Of a DNA stretch of 43,869 bases, positions 33,588 to 43,179 are shown piece by piece. The notes under the pieces were generated by a model that was given only the letters and a program-made list of their open reading frames with translations, made no database searches and was not told the origin of the DNA. The number at the start of each line of letters is the position of its first letter. The first letter of the stretch is position 1. This DNA is from Gnetum montanum (Eukaryota; Streptophyta; Gnetopsida; Gnetales; Gnetaceae), in contig MNCI01029178.1 of the NCBI GenBank assembly GCA_015680685.1, positions 230,521 to 274,389 on the forward strand, read 5' to 3'. The position numbers and the translations under genes were made by a program.

Positions 33588-33949
33588 ATGGCCAGTAGGG
33601 GTTCATCGTCATTGAGTAAGTTATGCTTTCGTGNGGCCAGTAGGGGTTCATCGTCATTGAGTAAGTTATGCTTTTGTGCATTGGGATGATGCTACCTTCA
33701 TTTATGTTTATAAGAAACCCCCATCTCAGATTGCATACTCCAATCTTCATTATCATATAATTCGTTGGTTCTCCAATGAATTACCTCACTAAATGTGGCA
33801 TTATCGTAGCCTTGCAGGAGAGGCATGGTTGTGCAATTGTATGTGAATTTGTATGTGACTTTTTGTAATTATTTCTTCCTAAAAGATATATCGCTAATTC
33901 CTATACAGCGACCTTGTATGATATGACTAATCTAGATAACTAGCACCAT
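33588..33949 (-). other. G1 5' internal segment separated from its gag by T2
   Basis: About 360 bp of G1 leader or gag start between the T2 LTR and the G1 primer-binding site. A minus-strand frame (33756-33574) is inflated by the duplicated 44 bp around the N at 33634. No domain recognised. Confidence 0.5.
33590..33678. repeat. 44 bp duplicated around an assembly N (33634)
   Basis: 33590-33633 and 33635-33678 are the same except for one base. This is probably an unmerged contig overlap. It lies 3 bases from the T2 outer end, so the T2 flank here is unreliable. Confidence 0.85.
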
Positions 33950-33967
33950 TCCTGGCAATGGCACCAA
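33950..33967 (-). other. G1 primer-binding site
   Basis: In element sense the bases right after the LTR read TTGGTGCCATTGCCAGG. This is close to the TGGYGCCRTTGCC-type binding sites used by many plant LTR elements, and it fixes the adjacent LTR as the 5' LTR. Confidence 0.65.
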
Positions 33968-34818
33968 TGATGAGTGGCAAGGTATCCCTACACTCAACCA
34001 TATGAATAGGAGCACTTGACGCATGATCCAATCAAACTCTGCAGAAGGACTAGTTGTGGTATCTAGACAGTTACTCATAGATCGTAGTTTTCTGTCTTCC
34101 CACCTGGACTAGTATTAGCTTTGTCATGTATGGTTTAGTCTAAAGTGAGGTGTATGATGTGTTCCTATACTAATGCTACTCCTAGGTATGATGGGAAATA
34201 ATATCAACTAAGCTAGGAGAAAGAGGGTAAGAGAGAATATAAACTAGCCTAAGTGCGATGAGCATCCATTCCTTAATCATCCGTACACATCTTGGACCTC
34301 GTGCACAACTACGACTAGGATTACCAAGCACATGGCCTAGGTACACTACTGGGTTACCAAGTAGTTGCACTTAAATGCTTGTGATTAAGTCGTACTCATT
34401 TCGTGTTGCTAGGAGATAAGGGTAGAGAGATATTAACTAAGAAAGAAATAAATAACAATAACAATTAAATAATTAAGCTAAGTGGATGCTGCAATGATGA
34501 GGTAATCTCGATCTTTATTGTCGGTCATGTGCATGTCCAAGTACGTCACACTCAAATAAGGATGTCGTACAATTACAATCATCACACTGCAAGCATGCAC
34601 TGGGAGAAAGGGTTGAGAGGAAAAACTGACAAAAAGTTCCTACCTTAATACTTAGAAAACTAAAAAACTTAAAATTTCTTTACCAAATCTGTCTACCTCT
34701 TATTTATAGATGAGGAGACAGGCTGCGATATCGCATATGTGATATCGTGTCTAGTTTGTGATATCGCATACATGATATCATGGGTGCGATATCACAGCCA
34801 ACAAGTCATGACTCATCA
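33968..34818 (-). repeat. G1 5' LTR (851 bp)
   Basis: Ends TGATGAGT...ACTCATCA, with an 8-bp inverted terminal match. TATA box at 34701-34709 (plus-strand TATTTATAG) and a GATATC array at 34727-34793. Partner of 7481-8344. Confidence 0.88.
34727..34793 (-). promoter_or_regulatory. GATATC array upstream of the TATA box, G1 5' LTR
   Basis: GATATC occurs at 34727, 34741, 34760, 34774 and 34788, mostly separated by 8-13 bp. Spacing is close to that of 8239-8319. Confidence 0.6.
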
Positions 34819-34823
34819 AAGAC
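34819..34823. repeat. Target-site duplication of G1, right copy (AAGAC)
   Basis: Identical to 7476-7480. Directly follows the G1 5' LTR. Confidence 0.85.
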
Positions 34824-36221
34824 AAAAAGTGCTACAAAGCAATTCCAAATCACTCCTCCCTTGAATGAAACACCAAGTAATTGCACGCCTTGTTGTCATG
34901 GTACTCTTATGGTTGTCCATCATGGGATGAAACAATGCGATGCCACTAATCAAAGGAATGGACTTGGTCTTGATTTTGGAGTGACAGGTTCATGACACTT
35001 TAATCATGCCCTACACTCAAGATTCATTGTGCCCTAGCTCAGTCACCTCACGTCCCGATCTCTGTAATCCCTTCTATAATTTGCCTCATCTCTCTGTTCA
35101 TAAATTGGTGACTCGTGTCTTGTGTTGCATAGAATTCCTACCTCATCATGGTAGTATCAGCATGTGTGTGTTTTGTTGCATTAGTGTAGATTACATTCAA
35201 CCCTTCTAGTGCCTACGAACATTTTAAGTTGTGGTTACACAAGGGCATTATAGGTTGGACCCTACTTTGGGGAGGACTCACTTGCGTGACTTTTGTAATT
35301 TTTACTTGTTGCATACCACCACATCATTTTATACCCTTCGAGCACTTCATTGCCGAATCTATTCTTTCCTTTTTCATCATTTTATCAAACATTTCTCAAA
35401 ACCATTACATGTCCTTTTATGTGTCACCTAAACAAATCAAGTCAAACATTAAACTTTTAGGAAAACTTCCTTGAAAAAAATTTCTAACTCTAAAATCACA
35501 CTAAGAAAATAATTCAACATTAATTAAAGGCAATGAGTAAGGTATGAAATAATAGAACTTCTTTTAATAACCTTACTAATAATTGATCTTTGTGTGATTA
35601 TGAATGACCCCTAAAAGAGGACAACAAGGAGGACCTTCTCAAGATGCAACTGAACGCCTAGGGGGAGGCAAAGACCAAGGAGCTCATGTAGAACATGTAG
35701 AGTAGGAGGGACAATCATTCAGCATCCATCAAGGACCTCTTATCATTGCACAATTTGGCCAAGCAAAAGATGGAGAGGTCAGGGCCCAAGCCTATGAAGA
35801 GGAATGACAACTATTTTTAGCATGGCATGGCAAGGCTAATCAAGTGTTCCCGCAGCTGTCATGTTCATGGAAAGTGTCGACTCCATCAAATATTGGAACA
35901 TTAGTATGGACGGCTCATAATCCTTGGATAGAAGAGGAGAAACATTAGGCGCTTCTTCAATGGTATCAATCTCAAATCTTGGAGCACAAGACAAGGGGAA
36001 GAGACCCATGGAGGAGCCACTACCACTGGGAACCCCATGAGTTCCACAAGTTTTATCTTTTTTCTTTTATGTCTGTGTCCAAATTTTTTTTAGTCCCATA
36101 TTACGGCATGAATAAATTCATAGTCTATCAATAATCCCATACCTATCCATTGTGTAATTGAATGAACTTGTTCCTCACTTTATTTGACTCGAGGATGAGT
36201 TTTTATTCAATCGTGGGGCTA
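34824..36221 (+). mobile_element. G0, right part: spacer and 3' internal region
   Basis: 34824-35600 aligns, inverted, with G1 12500-11150, but lacks the GATATC module at 11622-11708. 35600-36060 aligns with G1 about 9100-8520, including the block before the LTR (CTTGGAGCACAAGACAAGGG at 35976). The ~2 kb that encode most of the second ORF in G1 are missing here. Any remaining coiled-coil frame is broken by stops. The G-rich tract at 36213-36219 (GTGGGGC) just before the LTR is the polypurine tract. Confidence 0.75.
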
Positions 36222-36247
36222 TGATGAATCATGGTTTATCAGGTGCT

Positions 36248-36378
36248 GATATTGGGACCCTGATATCGATTACAAGATATCAGCTCTGATGAATCCCGAT
36301 ATCAGACCTTGGATATTGTAGCCTGACAAGGGATATCAAATATGCAATATCACAATTCCCGTGTGAGCCTATAAATAC
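36248..36378 (+). promoter_or_regulatory. G0 LTR promoter: GATAT(C/T) array plus TATA box
   Basis: GATATC-like words run from 36248 to 36353, followed by CTATAAATAC at 36369-36378. Transcription would start about 30 bp downstream. Confidence 0.6.
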
Positions 36379-36543
36379 ACAATGGGGTGCATGGAAAAGT
36401 AAGAGGAAGTTAGTGTTAGAGTAGGATCTTTTTGTCAGTTTTTTCTCTCAACCCTTTCCCTAGTGCATGCCCGTAGTGTGATGATTGTAATTGTACAAAA
36501 CCTTTATTCGAGTGTGACGTACTTGGACACACACATAACCAAC

Positions 36544-36549
36544 AATAAA
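36544..36549 (+). terminator. LTR polyadenylation signal AATAAA
   Basis: AATAAA lies about 170 bp downstream of the TATA box, as expected near the R/U5 boundary. The G1 5' LTR keeps the same word (plus-strand TTTATT near 34514). Confidence 0.5.
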
Positions 36550-37086
36550 GATTGAGATTACTTCATGATTGCAACATTCACTTAATTTTAATTGTTATTT
36601 ATTACTTTCATAATTAATATTTCTCTACCCTCATCTTCTATCCCTGTTAGTAAATGCGAAATAAGTACGGCTTAATCATGAGCATTTAAGTGTGACTACT
36701 TGGTATCCTTGTAGCATACCTAGGACATGTGCTTGGTAATCCCAATGGTAGTACATGAGGTCCAAGATGTGTACGAATGATTAAGGACGGATGTTCATCA
36801 CACTTAGGCTAGCTTAGACTCTCTTTACCCATTCCCTCTTAGCTTAATTAAAGTTATTTTCCATTGCCTCTAGGAGTAGCACTAGTTTAGGACCACATCA
36901 TACACCTCACTCTAGACTAAACTATACATGACAAAGCAAATACTAGTCTAGGTGGGAAGACAATGAACTACGATCAACGAATAACTATCTAGATACCACA
37001 ACTAGTCTATCTGCGGAGTTCAATCGAATCATGCGTGAACGCTTGTATTCATATGGTTGAGTGTAGGGGTACCTTGCCACTCATCA

Positions 37087-37252
37087 GTAGGTGAAGATTT
37101 CACTTTATGTGTAGAAGCCATTTTAAGTCAATTAATGCTTAAATGTGTGTATTTTGAAAAATTATTCTAAGTGTAAAAGATAAGCTTGACAATACTTGAT
37201 ACAATGAACTATGTAAAGATCAACTAACTTACAAACATTATCACATCCCCAG
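37087..37252. other. Spacer between two G-type LTRs
   Basis: AT-rich, no gene or repeat recognised. Confidence 0.4.
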
Positions 37253-38142
37253 TGATGATGCTAATGAGAGTAGTAGAGAATTTCAACACTCAACCATACA
37301 AGTCATAAGTGTTCACGTACAACCAAATTGTAATCTATGAATGGATAATGAAAATATACTGGTGAGTTGATAATGAACTCATGATCGTTATGTTCCCACT
37401 TGGAGTTAGCAAAGTCCAAAACGTATAGTTTAACTCTTCGTGAGGTATAATGAAATGATGTTGATTGGCTCTAAGTGTGTTAAGCGTGAACATAGTGAAA
37501 ATACATATAAATTCTATTACCAAGTACAATGGAGTTATAAAGCTATTCTAGCCTACCAGCAATAAGTATCCAATTCTAGCTTGCCATACATGTTCTAGGC
37601 TGATCTCATTGTTACTAGGATTACAAAGTAACTTTACCATTGAGAAAATCAAGTAAAGTTACTACTAGGTTATCAAACAATTACACTTTATACTTGCAAC
37701 CAGTCATACTTATTCTACTTATATTAACAAACATGATAATAGGAAATAACTTGGGAAATATAAATGACAAAGCAAAAGTAAATGACATTTAAAAAGTAAA
37801 TTTATTCTATGTGTAATGCTATAATAATGAAGAACAATATCGATCTTTGTTATTGTTCATAAATTATATTCATGAATAATCCACTTAAATAAAGATGTTG
37901 TATAACTGTAATTCACCACACTACAAGCATTTACAACTAACTCTAACTTCAGGAAAACAAATTGTAGGAGTTTCGCTAATTGTTGGCAAAAACTTGTGAT
38001 TTGACATAATGGTTAACTTCTATTTATAAACATGATTATGGCCCACTATATCATATCTATGACATCATATATTAAGCTACGATATGGCATCTATGATACT
38101 ATAGCTCCAATATTGTAGTCCTTTATATCAATTACTTCATCA
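37253..38142 (-). repeat. Degenerate G-type LTR, probably solo
   Basis: Starts TGATGATGC and ends CTTCATCA, with the shared ACACTCAACCATAC block near the start and decayed GATAT words at 38050-38125 near the end. Neither a primer-binding site nor a polypurine tract adjoins it, and no target duplication was seen. It is much more diverged than the other copies. Confidence 0.65.
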
Positions 38143-38314
38143 ACCATCAACTCTAACCTTCTTATGGATTCTAATTTTAATTTTTAAGTTAATAGTATTC
38201 TTGTCAAATAGGAAAAATATTTCGTACGAGCTATCTATTGAAGCTACTTATTACTGGCTCTAATACTAGTATACATATACATAGGAGCTTTTGTCTTCTC
38301 TGGATTCTTTATTG

Positions 38315-38518
38315 TCATTTGATCACTATTATCATTAACATTAACTTGATTTTTTGTATCTTCAACTTCATATTGTTTTTCCCTATCTTTAAGTTCAACA
38401 CTTTTTTCTTTTCTTTAACATCTTTTTTCTTGAGCAAAAAAGAACAAACATTAAATAAATGTCCTTCACAATGGCAAAAGTTGCAAGAATTAGGAAGATT
38501 ATAATATATAATTAGTTA
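38315..38518 (-). pseudogene. Copia-like gag fragment with CCHC zinc knuckle
   Basis: The minus strand encodes LPNSCNFCHCEGHLFNVCSF (C-x2-C-x4-H-x4-C) followed by a Lys-rich stretch (LLKKKDVKEKKKVLNLKIGK). The CCHC spacing and basic tail are those of retroelement nucleocapsids, typical of copia gag. The AT-rich surroundings hold no further motif that I could recognise. Confidence 0.5.
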
Positions 38519-38616
38519 AATACAAGTCTTTCCTCCAACTAGGCCAATCCCTTTTTATGATGAGAAGGTTGATTTCAACAAAAAAAAAAAGTCCATGAAA
38601 ACCAAGGTTGTAAAAA

Positions 38617-38690
38617 TAGACTCCATATGCTTAATGGGACTAAGAAGACTAACAATTTCCTAGACTCCATATGCTTAATGGGATTAAGAA
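38617..38690. repeat. Direct duplication, period 44 bp
   Basis: TAGACTCCATATGCTTAATG starts at 38617 and again at 38661, with one mismatch in the following ten bases. Confidence 0.8.
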
Positions 38691-38699
38691 TAGCAATAT

Positions 38700-39370
38700 C
38701 CTACTCAACTTTTTCAAAGATCAATGAAAAATTATATACAAAAACATAGAACTTCAGCATATTCTTTAGATTAGACATCAAAATCTAGAGCCCACTTACA
38801 AATAGTTAACACTGCATGCTTATATATAAAAGACCTTCTATTTAGGGCACACTGCACCTTTGAAACATTGCCTAACTCAACAAGCAAAAAAAAAAAAAAG
38901 AATAATACCAAACATGAAAGACTTGGATATCATGTTATTTCATCACTATTTAATTGCAAAATAAAACTTCGATTACAAGGCAGGTATTCCAAAATTGGAA
39001 TGAAATTATATTGTGATGAAAGATTACCAACCAGTGACTCATATATTATTAGGAAGAACAAAATTGGATGTCTTAGTTACATCAACATCACTAGAAAAGG
39101 GTGGGACAACTTTTTTCTTATTAACTTGTACATCTACATTTTGAGAATCAATAGAAATTTCTGCATCAATAAAAAAAAGTAGAAATTTCAACATTGGTTG
39201 AAGAAGATAAGGAGTAAGATAGAATCTGATAAAAAAATTTAAAAAACATTAAATTTATTAAAGATAAGTCAGATCTGATTTCAAAAAAAAAAAAAAACAG
39301 ATCCGGTGGTTCACCAATGCTGAATTACAGAGTTCTAATTCACCTATACCTGTATGACAATTCTTTCGCC
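38700..39370. other. AT-rich DNA, no gene seen
   Basis: Contains A runs near 38886-38899 and 39283-39297. Short frames such as 38868-39182 have A/T-driven composition and no recognisable domain. Confidence 0.5.
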
Positions 39371-39800
39371 TTACAACAACAAACCCTCTAAATTACAATT
39401 ATTTGTGTTCGAACAAACCCCAAATAACTGTACAGCCACGTACATACCGTGTGCGAGGCACAGCCACAGGTCACTGATGAGAAAATGGCCGCGGTTGTAC
39501 GGTAAATAAGAAAACAAACACGAGCCAAGAATATGCAGGTCAAACGCTTCCCTAGGAATGACGCACTGTAGACGTACCACACTACGAGGGAACATTGTTT
39601 TGGTACTTGGCACAGGATGAGTACGCCGCCTCGTTTCCATTCCATATTTACATCGCATTTCCCATTTCTTGCGCAAGAGGATGGATACGTACGCGTCGTC
39701 TTCCGCAGAACGTTCCAAACCTTTCAAAAAGTTTAATGGAAATATCGCTCGGCATCGACGCCGATCTGGAAGCAAGTAGTCAAACCCTAATTTCCAGTGA
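39371..39800. other. Higher-GC unique segment, unassigned
   Basis: GC content rises relative to the left. A minus-strand open frame of 134 codons (39371-39775) and a plus-strand one of 73 codons (39595-39816) are present. Neither shows a domain, a signal peptide or splice sites, and both could be chance frames in a promoter-distal region. Confidence 0.3.
39782..39790 (+). promoter_or_regulatory. Telo-box AAACCCTAA
   Basis: Exact telo-box, about 1.0 kb upstream of the F-box ATG. In plants this motif is frequent in promoters of growth-related genes. Confidence 0.4.
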
Positions 39801-40104
39801 TTCTGGATTTTCGTAAGCGCAGGCCAAGTTAGTCAAATTCTGGAAAGGACTACGCTTGCATTAGCGGCTGTCACCTGTCGACTCTCGATTCGCAATATGT
39901 CCAATACCTTAGTAAAAGTAAGTGTTATCTATCTGTAGTTGTTAAGTGGATCGATCCTTGGTCCGTCTTGTTTATCCGGTTTCCGATTATAATGTACCGA
40001 TCTATCTGGTTTTGATGCCCTTTTTATTTATCCAAATCATCGAATTTATCGGTTATTTTATCCAATCGTCGAATTAGCCCGACAATCGGATTAGATTAAC
40101 TTTA

Positions 40105-40113
40105 TTAGGGTTT
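40105..40113 (-). promoter_or_regulatory. Second telo-box (TTAGGGTTT on the plus strand)
   Basis: Inverse telo-box about 0.7 kb upstream of the F-box start codon. Confidence 0.4.
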
Positions 40114-40332
40114 CGTTCGCGTGCCCTGTTTGTTGAAGTTAAGGAATGGAATGACTGTCATGTTGTTCTACCTACATTGTAGTTTGGTAAGAGTTTGATA
40201 AACGTCCGGTTAAGTTTCTGACTTTGATGATTCTCCGCCTTTCGTATTGCTCAGACCGCCACTAGTGCAAAAATCCCGTGGATCCTCCCCCTGTATCGAA
40301 GAAGCCGAAGAAGCGTCTCCGTAACAAACTCA

Positions 40333-40446
40333 GGTAACTGCTTCAGAAGCCTTTGTTGCCATCCTTATCTTACGCGTATTTTGCTGAATCGGTCGTCCGC
40401 ATACTCGAGGAGTTAAATTTAGTTCACAAAATCCGGTGTTTTACAG
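40333..40446 (+). other. Possible 5' UTR intron of the F-box gene
   Basis: A donor CAG|GTAACT at 40333 and an acceptor GTGTTTTACAG ending at 40446 would remove 114 bp of 5' UTR. A later acceptor (TCGTCTTAG at about 40745) is an alternative. This is inferred from splice-site words only. Confidence 0.3.
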
Positions 40447-40824
40447 GCAAATTTTGGGAAGATCAGATTTGCTTTTGCGGATCGCATTAGGTTCTCTGAA
40501 TATTTTTGGCGCAGCACGTTTGAATTTCCGAATTCGAACCTAGGTGCATGTTTCTCAAGCTTTAATTTCTTGTTTGCAATTACTTTTGCCGATCGCAATA
40601 GGTTATCTGAATCCTTTGCGCGAATCGCGCTTGAATTTCCAAAAATTCGAACGTAGGTTCATGTAGCGCACAAGCTTTCGCGTCTTTACAATTTCTATTC
40701 TTGCCTATCGCGATGTCCTTAATTTCTCTTGCTGGATCGTCTTAGGTTTCTCCGAATCGATGTTTCCTTCGCAGATTTTCCGTGGAGCGATGCGTTAAGC
40801 AGAGTCCGTCCTAACTGCCAGGGG

Positions 40825-41854
40825 ATGGCGACGGCGGGGCAAGGAACAATGCAGAGCCAGATCTGGAGAAATCTACCGGAGGACGTGCTGGAGAGGATCT
40901 TAGCACGGCTACCGACGGAGGTGTTTCTGAGCCTGCGATGCGTGTGCAAGCGCTGGAATCAGCTACTGTCGTCGCCGGGCTTCGCGTGGCAGTGCAGAAA
41001 CGCGGCTTCAGCTTGCGGGACGCGCCGCTGGCTGGTAATGGTAAAGCGCCAGGAAGAGATGCGGATGCGCGCCTACGACAGCGACACGCACAGGTGGCAC
41101 ACGATCTGCCTGAATTTCGTGCCGCACGCGGGCGCGGCCGAGGTCGTGGCGGCCGCGGGGGGGCTGCTGTGCCTGCGGACGCCGACGGCGCTGCTCGTCT
41201 GCAACCCGGTGACGCGCAACTGGAGGGAGCTGCCGTTGCCGCCGGCGGAGCGCAACGTGTGCGCCGTGGCCATCGCGGCGTCGGAGGGCGACGCCGGCTA
41301 CACCGTCGTCGTGGCGGCGGGGGCGCGGGTGGGCCTCTACGACTCGCGGGGGGGCCGCTGGCGCAGCGCCGGCGGGACGCCGCCGCNCGTCGGAGGCGCT
41401 GCAGGCAGCGCCGACGGCGGCGTACTACGACGTGGCGCGCGACGAGTGGGCGCGCGTGGCGGCGCCGTGGCCCGCGGGGCTGACGTGCGCGCGGCTCGCG
41501 GCGTGCGGGCCGGAGCTCTACCTCGTCGGCGGCGTGGGCGCCAACGGCATCTCGACGGCGATCTGGGTGTGGCGACTCGCGGAGCAGGGGCGTCGCTGGG
41601 AGGGCGTGCAGCAGCTGCCGCACATGATGTGCAGGAAGTTCCTGTCGCTGTGCTACCACAACTACGACCACATCTGCGTCGTGGCGCACGAGGATTTCGT
41701 GTGCCTCTCCTGCTTCACGTGGCCCGAGGCGCTCGTCCTGAAGCTCAGCCGCCGCACGTGGCACTGGTGGCCACGCTCCCCCGCCATCGCCGACAAGACC
41801 TCCTGCGGCTTCAAGTGGTTCTCCCTGCTCCCCACTCTCTACCACTTGCCTTAG
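40825..41854 (+). CDS. F-box/kelch-like protein (frame broken at an assembly N)
   Basis: The likely product is a substrate adaptor of an SCF (SKP1-cullin-F-box) ubiquitin ligase. ATG 40825 gives MATAGQGTMQ, with a second ATG at 40849. The F-box spans residues about 13-53 (QIWRNLPEDVLERILARLPT, LRCVCKRWNQLLSSPGFA). A kelch/F-box-associated region follows (GGLLCLRTPTALLVCNPVTR, NWRELPLPP, VGLYDSRGGRWRSAGGTPP). After the N at 41387 the frame moves to the next phase and continues with SEALQAAPTAAYYDVARDEW, LAACGPELYLVGGVGANGIS and HWWPRSPAIADKTSCGFKWF to TAG at 41852. The shift disappears if the N stands for a multiple of three bases. About 342 residues are visible, shorter than the 380-450 usual for plant relatives, and one kelch-like segment seems missing at the N. 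Single coding exon, strongly GC-rich, unlike its surroundings. Confidence 0.85.
41387..41387. other. Assembly N inside the F-box gene
   Basis: It lies in a GC-rich stretch between GGTPP and SEALQ. Related proteins have an extra segment of roughly 20 residues at this place, so the true gap is probably several tens of bases. No flanking duplication is present. Confidence 0.7.
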
Positions 41855-42111
41855 CCGTCTACACTCTTATTGTCGTTTCCTCTGGAAACTTTCCAATTTA
41901 GTGTGGCTGGCTTGGCTTGGCTTGGCATGGCATTCCCGTTTTTTTCCAGAGGCTCCCTTTCGGTCGTAATTTACGAATTTGTGTGGTGGTGGGAGCAGCA
42001 GTGTGTGTTCGTTGCTCTTTGCGCGGCAATTGCTGCTGTGGCCACAGAAGATGACATCGATATTTCCAGCATTTCATATGTATGTAGACCGACATTACAG
42101 CACGTCAGTGT
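41855..42111 (+). other. Probable 3' UTR and downstream flank of the F-box gene
   Basis: GC content falls sharply after the stop codon. No canonical AATAAA was seen. No other gene is supported. Confidence 0.4.
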
Positions 42112-42474
42112 AAGATGAGCAAATTTCGTGAGTGATTTATAATTTTAGTGACAGTTACGTAAACAAATCTTGCGTGGATATGATGTCTGATTTTATCATG
42201 AATTGTTTCACCATGTGGATTGAGAAAAAAAAACAACACAGTTGTCTGGATCCCTCTAAACACGAGCGACCATGGCCAACGACACAAAAATGTGCAAGAT
42301 AAGCAACTTTTATGAGTACTTTAGAATCTTAGGATGCTTTACATGAACAAATTTTAGGTGGATATGATGTGTGTGCTCCTATCATGAACTGTTTCGTTAT
42401 ATGGATAACAAAAATTACATTTGTGCGAATCAGTCCAAACACGAGCTACCATGGGCAACGACACGAAAATGTCC
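42112..42474 (+). repeat. Two ~180 bp tandem repeats, third decayed copy beyond
   Basis: 42112-42295 and 42296-42474 share GTGGATATGATGT, TATCATGAA(T/C)TGTTTC, AACACGAGC and CATGG(C/G)CAACGACAC in order. Pieces of the unit recur at 42475-42600 and 42690-42735 (GAGCTAAAAATGTCC). No coding potential. Confidence 0.75.
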
Positions 42475-43123
42475 CGGAATCATATGATATGGTTTAATTT
42501 ATCGGGGAAATGTTTGATTACATGGATGACATACAAAAACATTTGTTTTTGTTTGTTTTAAAAAGAAACAACCATGCCAATCAAGCAATGCTAAAACGTG
42601 CTCATGGGTGTTTATCATGACATTTGTACAGAGGTAGCATATGCAGTCGTCAGTTTGCACTTCGCTGTCAACCAGCAATAAAGTTGAAAATGATGCTTGC
42701 CAGTGAGAGCAACCCTGGGCGACGAGCTAAAAATGTCCAAATTGCATCCGTCCTAATGCCGACACGCGCCCGTGCCTCATTAGTGGTTGCTTCTATGGTT
42801 CACTTTGAAAATTGATTACTCACTGTCAGCTTGCAATACCGACTTGAGCAAGTGCGGTTAGATGGATCGAATTTGACCCATTCTACGCGAGCACAGTAGC
42901 ATGACCGAAGTATAACGTCATTGCGTTCTACGGACGGCACGTCTTACCATTGGTTACCTATTTGCAACCAAAACCTCTAGGGCGAGGGACAAAAGTTCAG
43001 GGTCTCCACTATTTTCTTTGGAAAGGTGAATCATGGCTCTACCCTTCAATCAGGGCAGATTTTAATATTTATTTTTGATGCGAAATGAAGAGTGTAATGG
43101 TGCCTAAAAACTAACAATTAGGT
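42475..43123. other. Flank with decayed repeat pieces, no gene
   Basis: Contains remnants of the 180-bp unit. The frame at 42624-42815 has no recognisable feature. Confidence 0.4.
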
Positions 43124-43179
43124 TTAAAGGTATAAAGTAGCAATGAATACATTAAAGGTATAAAGTAGCAATGAATACA
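43124..43179. repeat. 28-bp direct tandem duplication
   Basis: TTAAAGGTATAAAGTAGCAA and the next eight bases occur twice in a row, at 43124 and 43152, and are followed by a (TTTTG)n-rich tract. Confidence 0.9.

Larger units (their letters stand above)
7481..34818 (-). mobile_element. G1: complete G-family LTR element, split by T2
   Basis: G1 reads on the minus strand: 5' LTR 33968-34818, primer-binding site about 33950-33967, internal DNA 33588-33949 continuing at 14868 down to 8345, 3' LTR 7481-8344. Without T2 (14869-33587) the element is about 8.6 kb. It has the AAGAC target duplication. It encodes a gag-like ORF and a second unknown ORF; no protease, RT, RNase H or integrase motif was seen. 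It is therefore probably non-autonomous, like the large retrotransposon derivatives (LARDs) of plants. Confidence 0.85.
36222..37086 (+). repeat. G0 3' LTR (865 bp, plus sense)
   Basis: Begins TGATGAATCATGG and ends CCACTCATCA, the reverse complement of the G1 LTRs. It is preceded by a polypurine tract. This copy shows the promoter in readable sense: GATATC-like array, TATA box, then an AATAAA signal. Confidence 0.85.

Noticed and set aside
38868-39182. 104-codon frame in AT-rich DNA
   Set aside because: Lys/Asn/Ile-rich composition driven by A runs; no domain or supporting context.
39371-39775. 134-codon minus-strand frame as a real gene
   Set aside because: No recognisable domain, no splice or promoter evidence, and an overlapping frame on the other strand. 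Kept only as an unassigned segment.
40938-41483. 181-codon plus-strand frame in another phase of the F-box gene
   Set aside because: Low-complexity Arg/Gly product, a frame shadow of the real coding sequence.
40811-41845. 344-codon minus-strand frame overlapping the F-box gene
   Set aside because: Composition is Arg/Ala/Pro/Gly-rich, as expected for the reverse strand of a GC-rich gene. No domain, and it spans the N.
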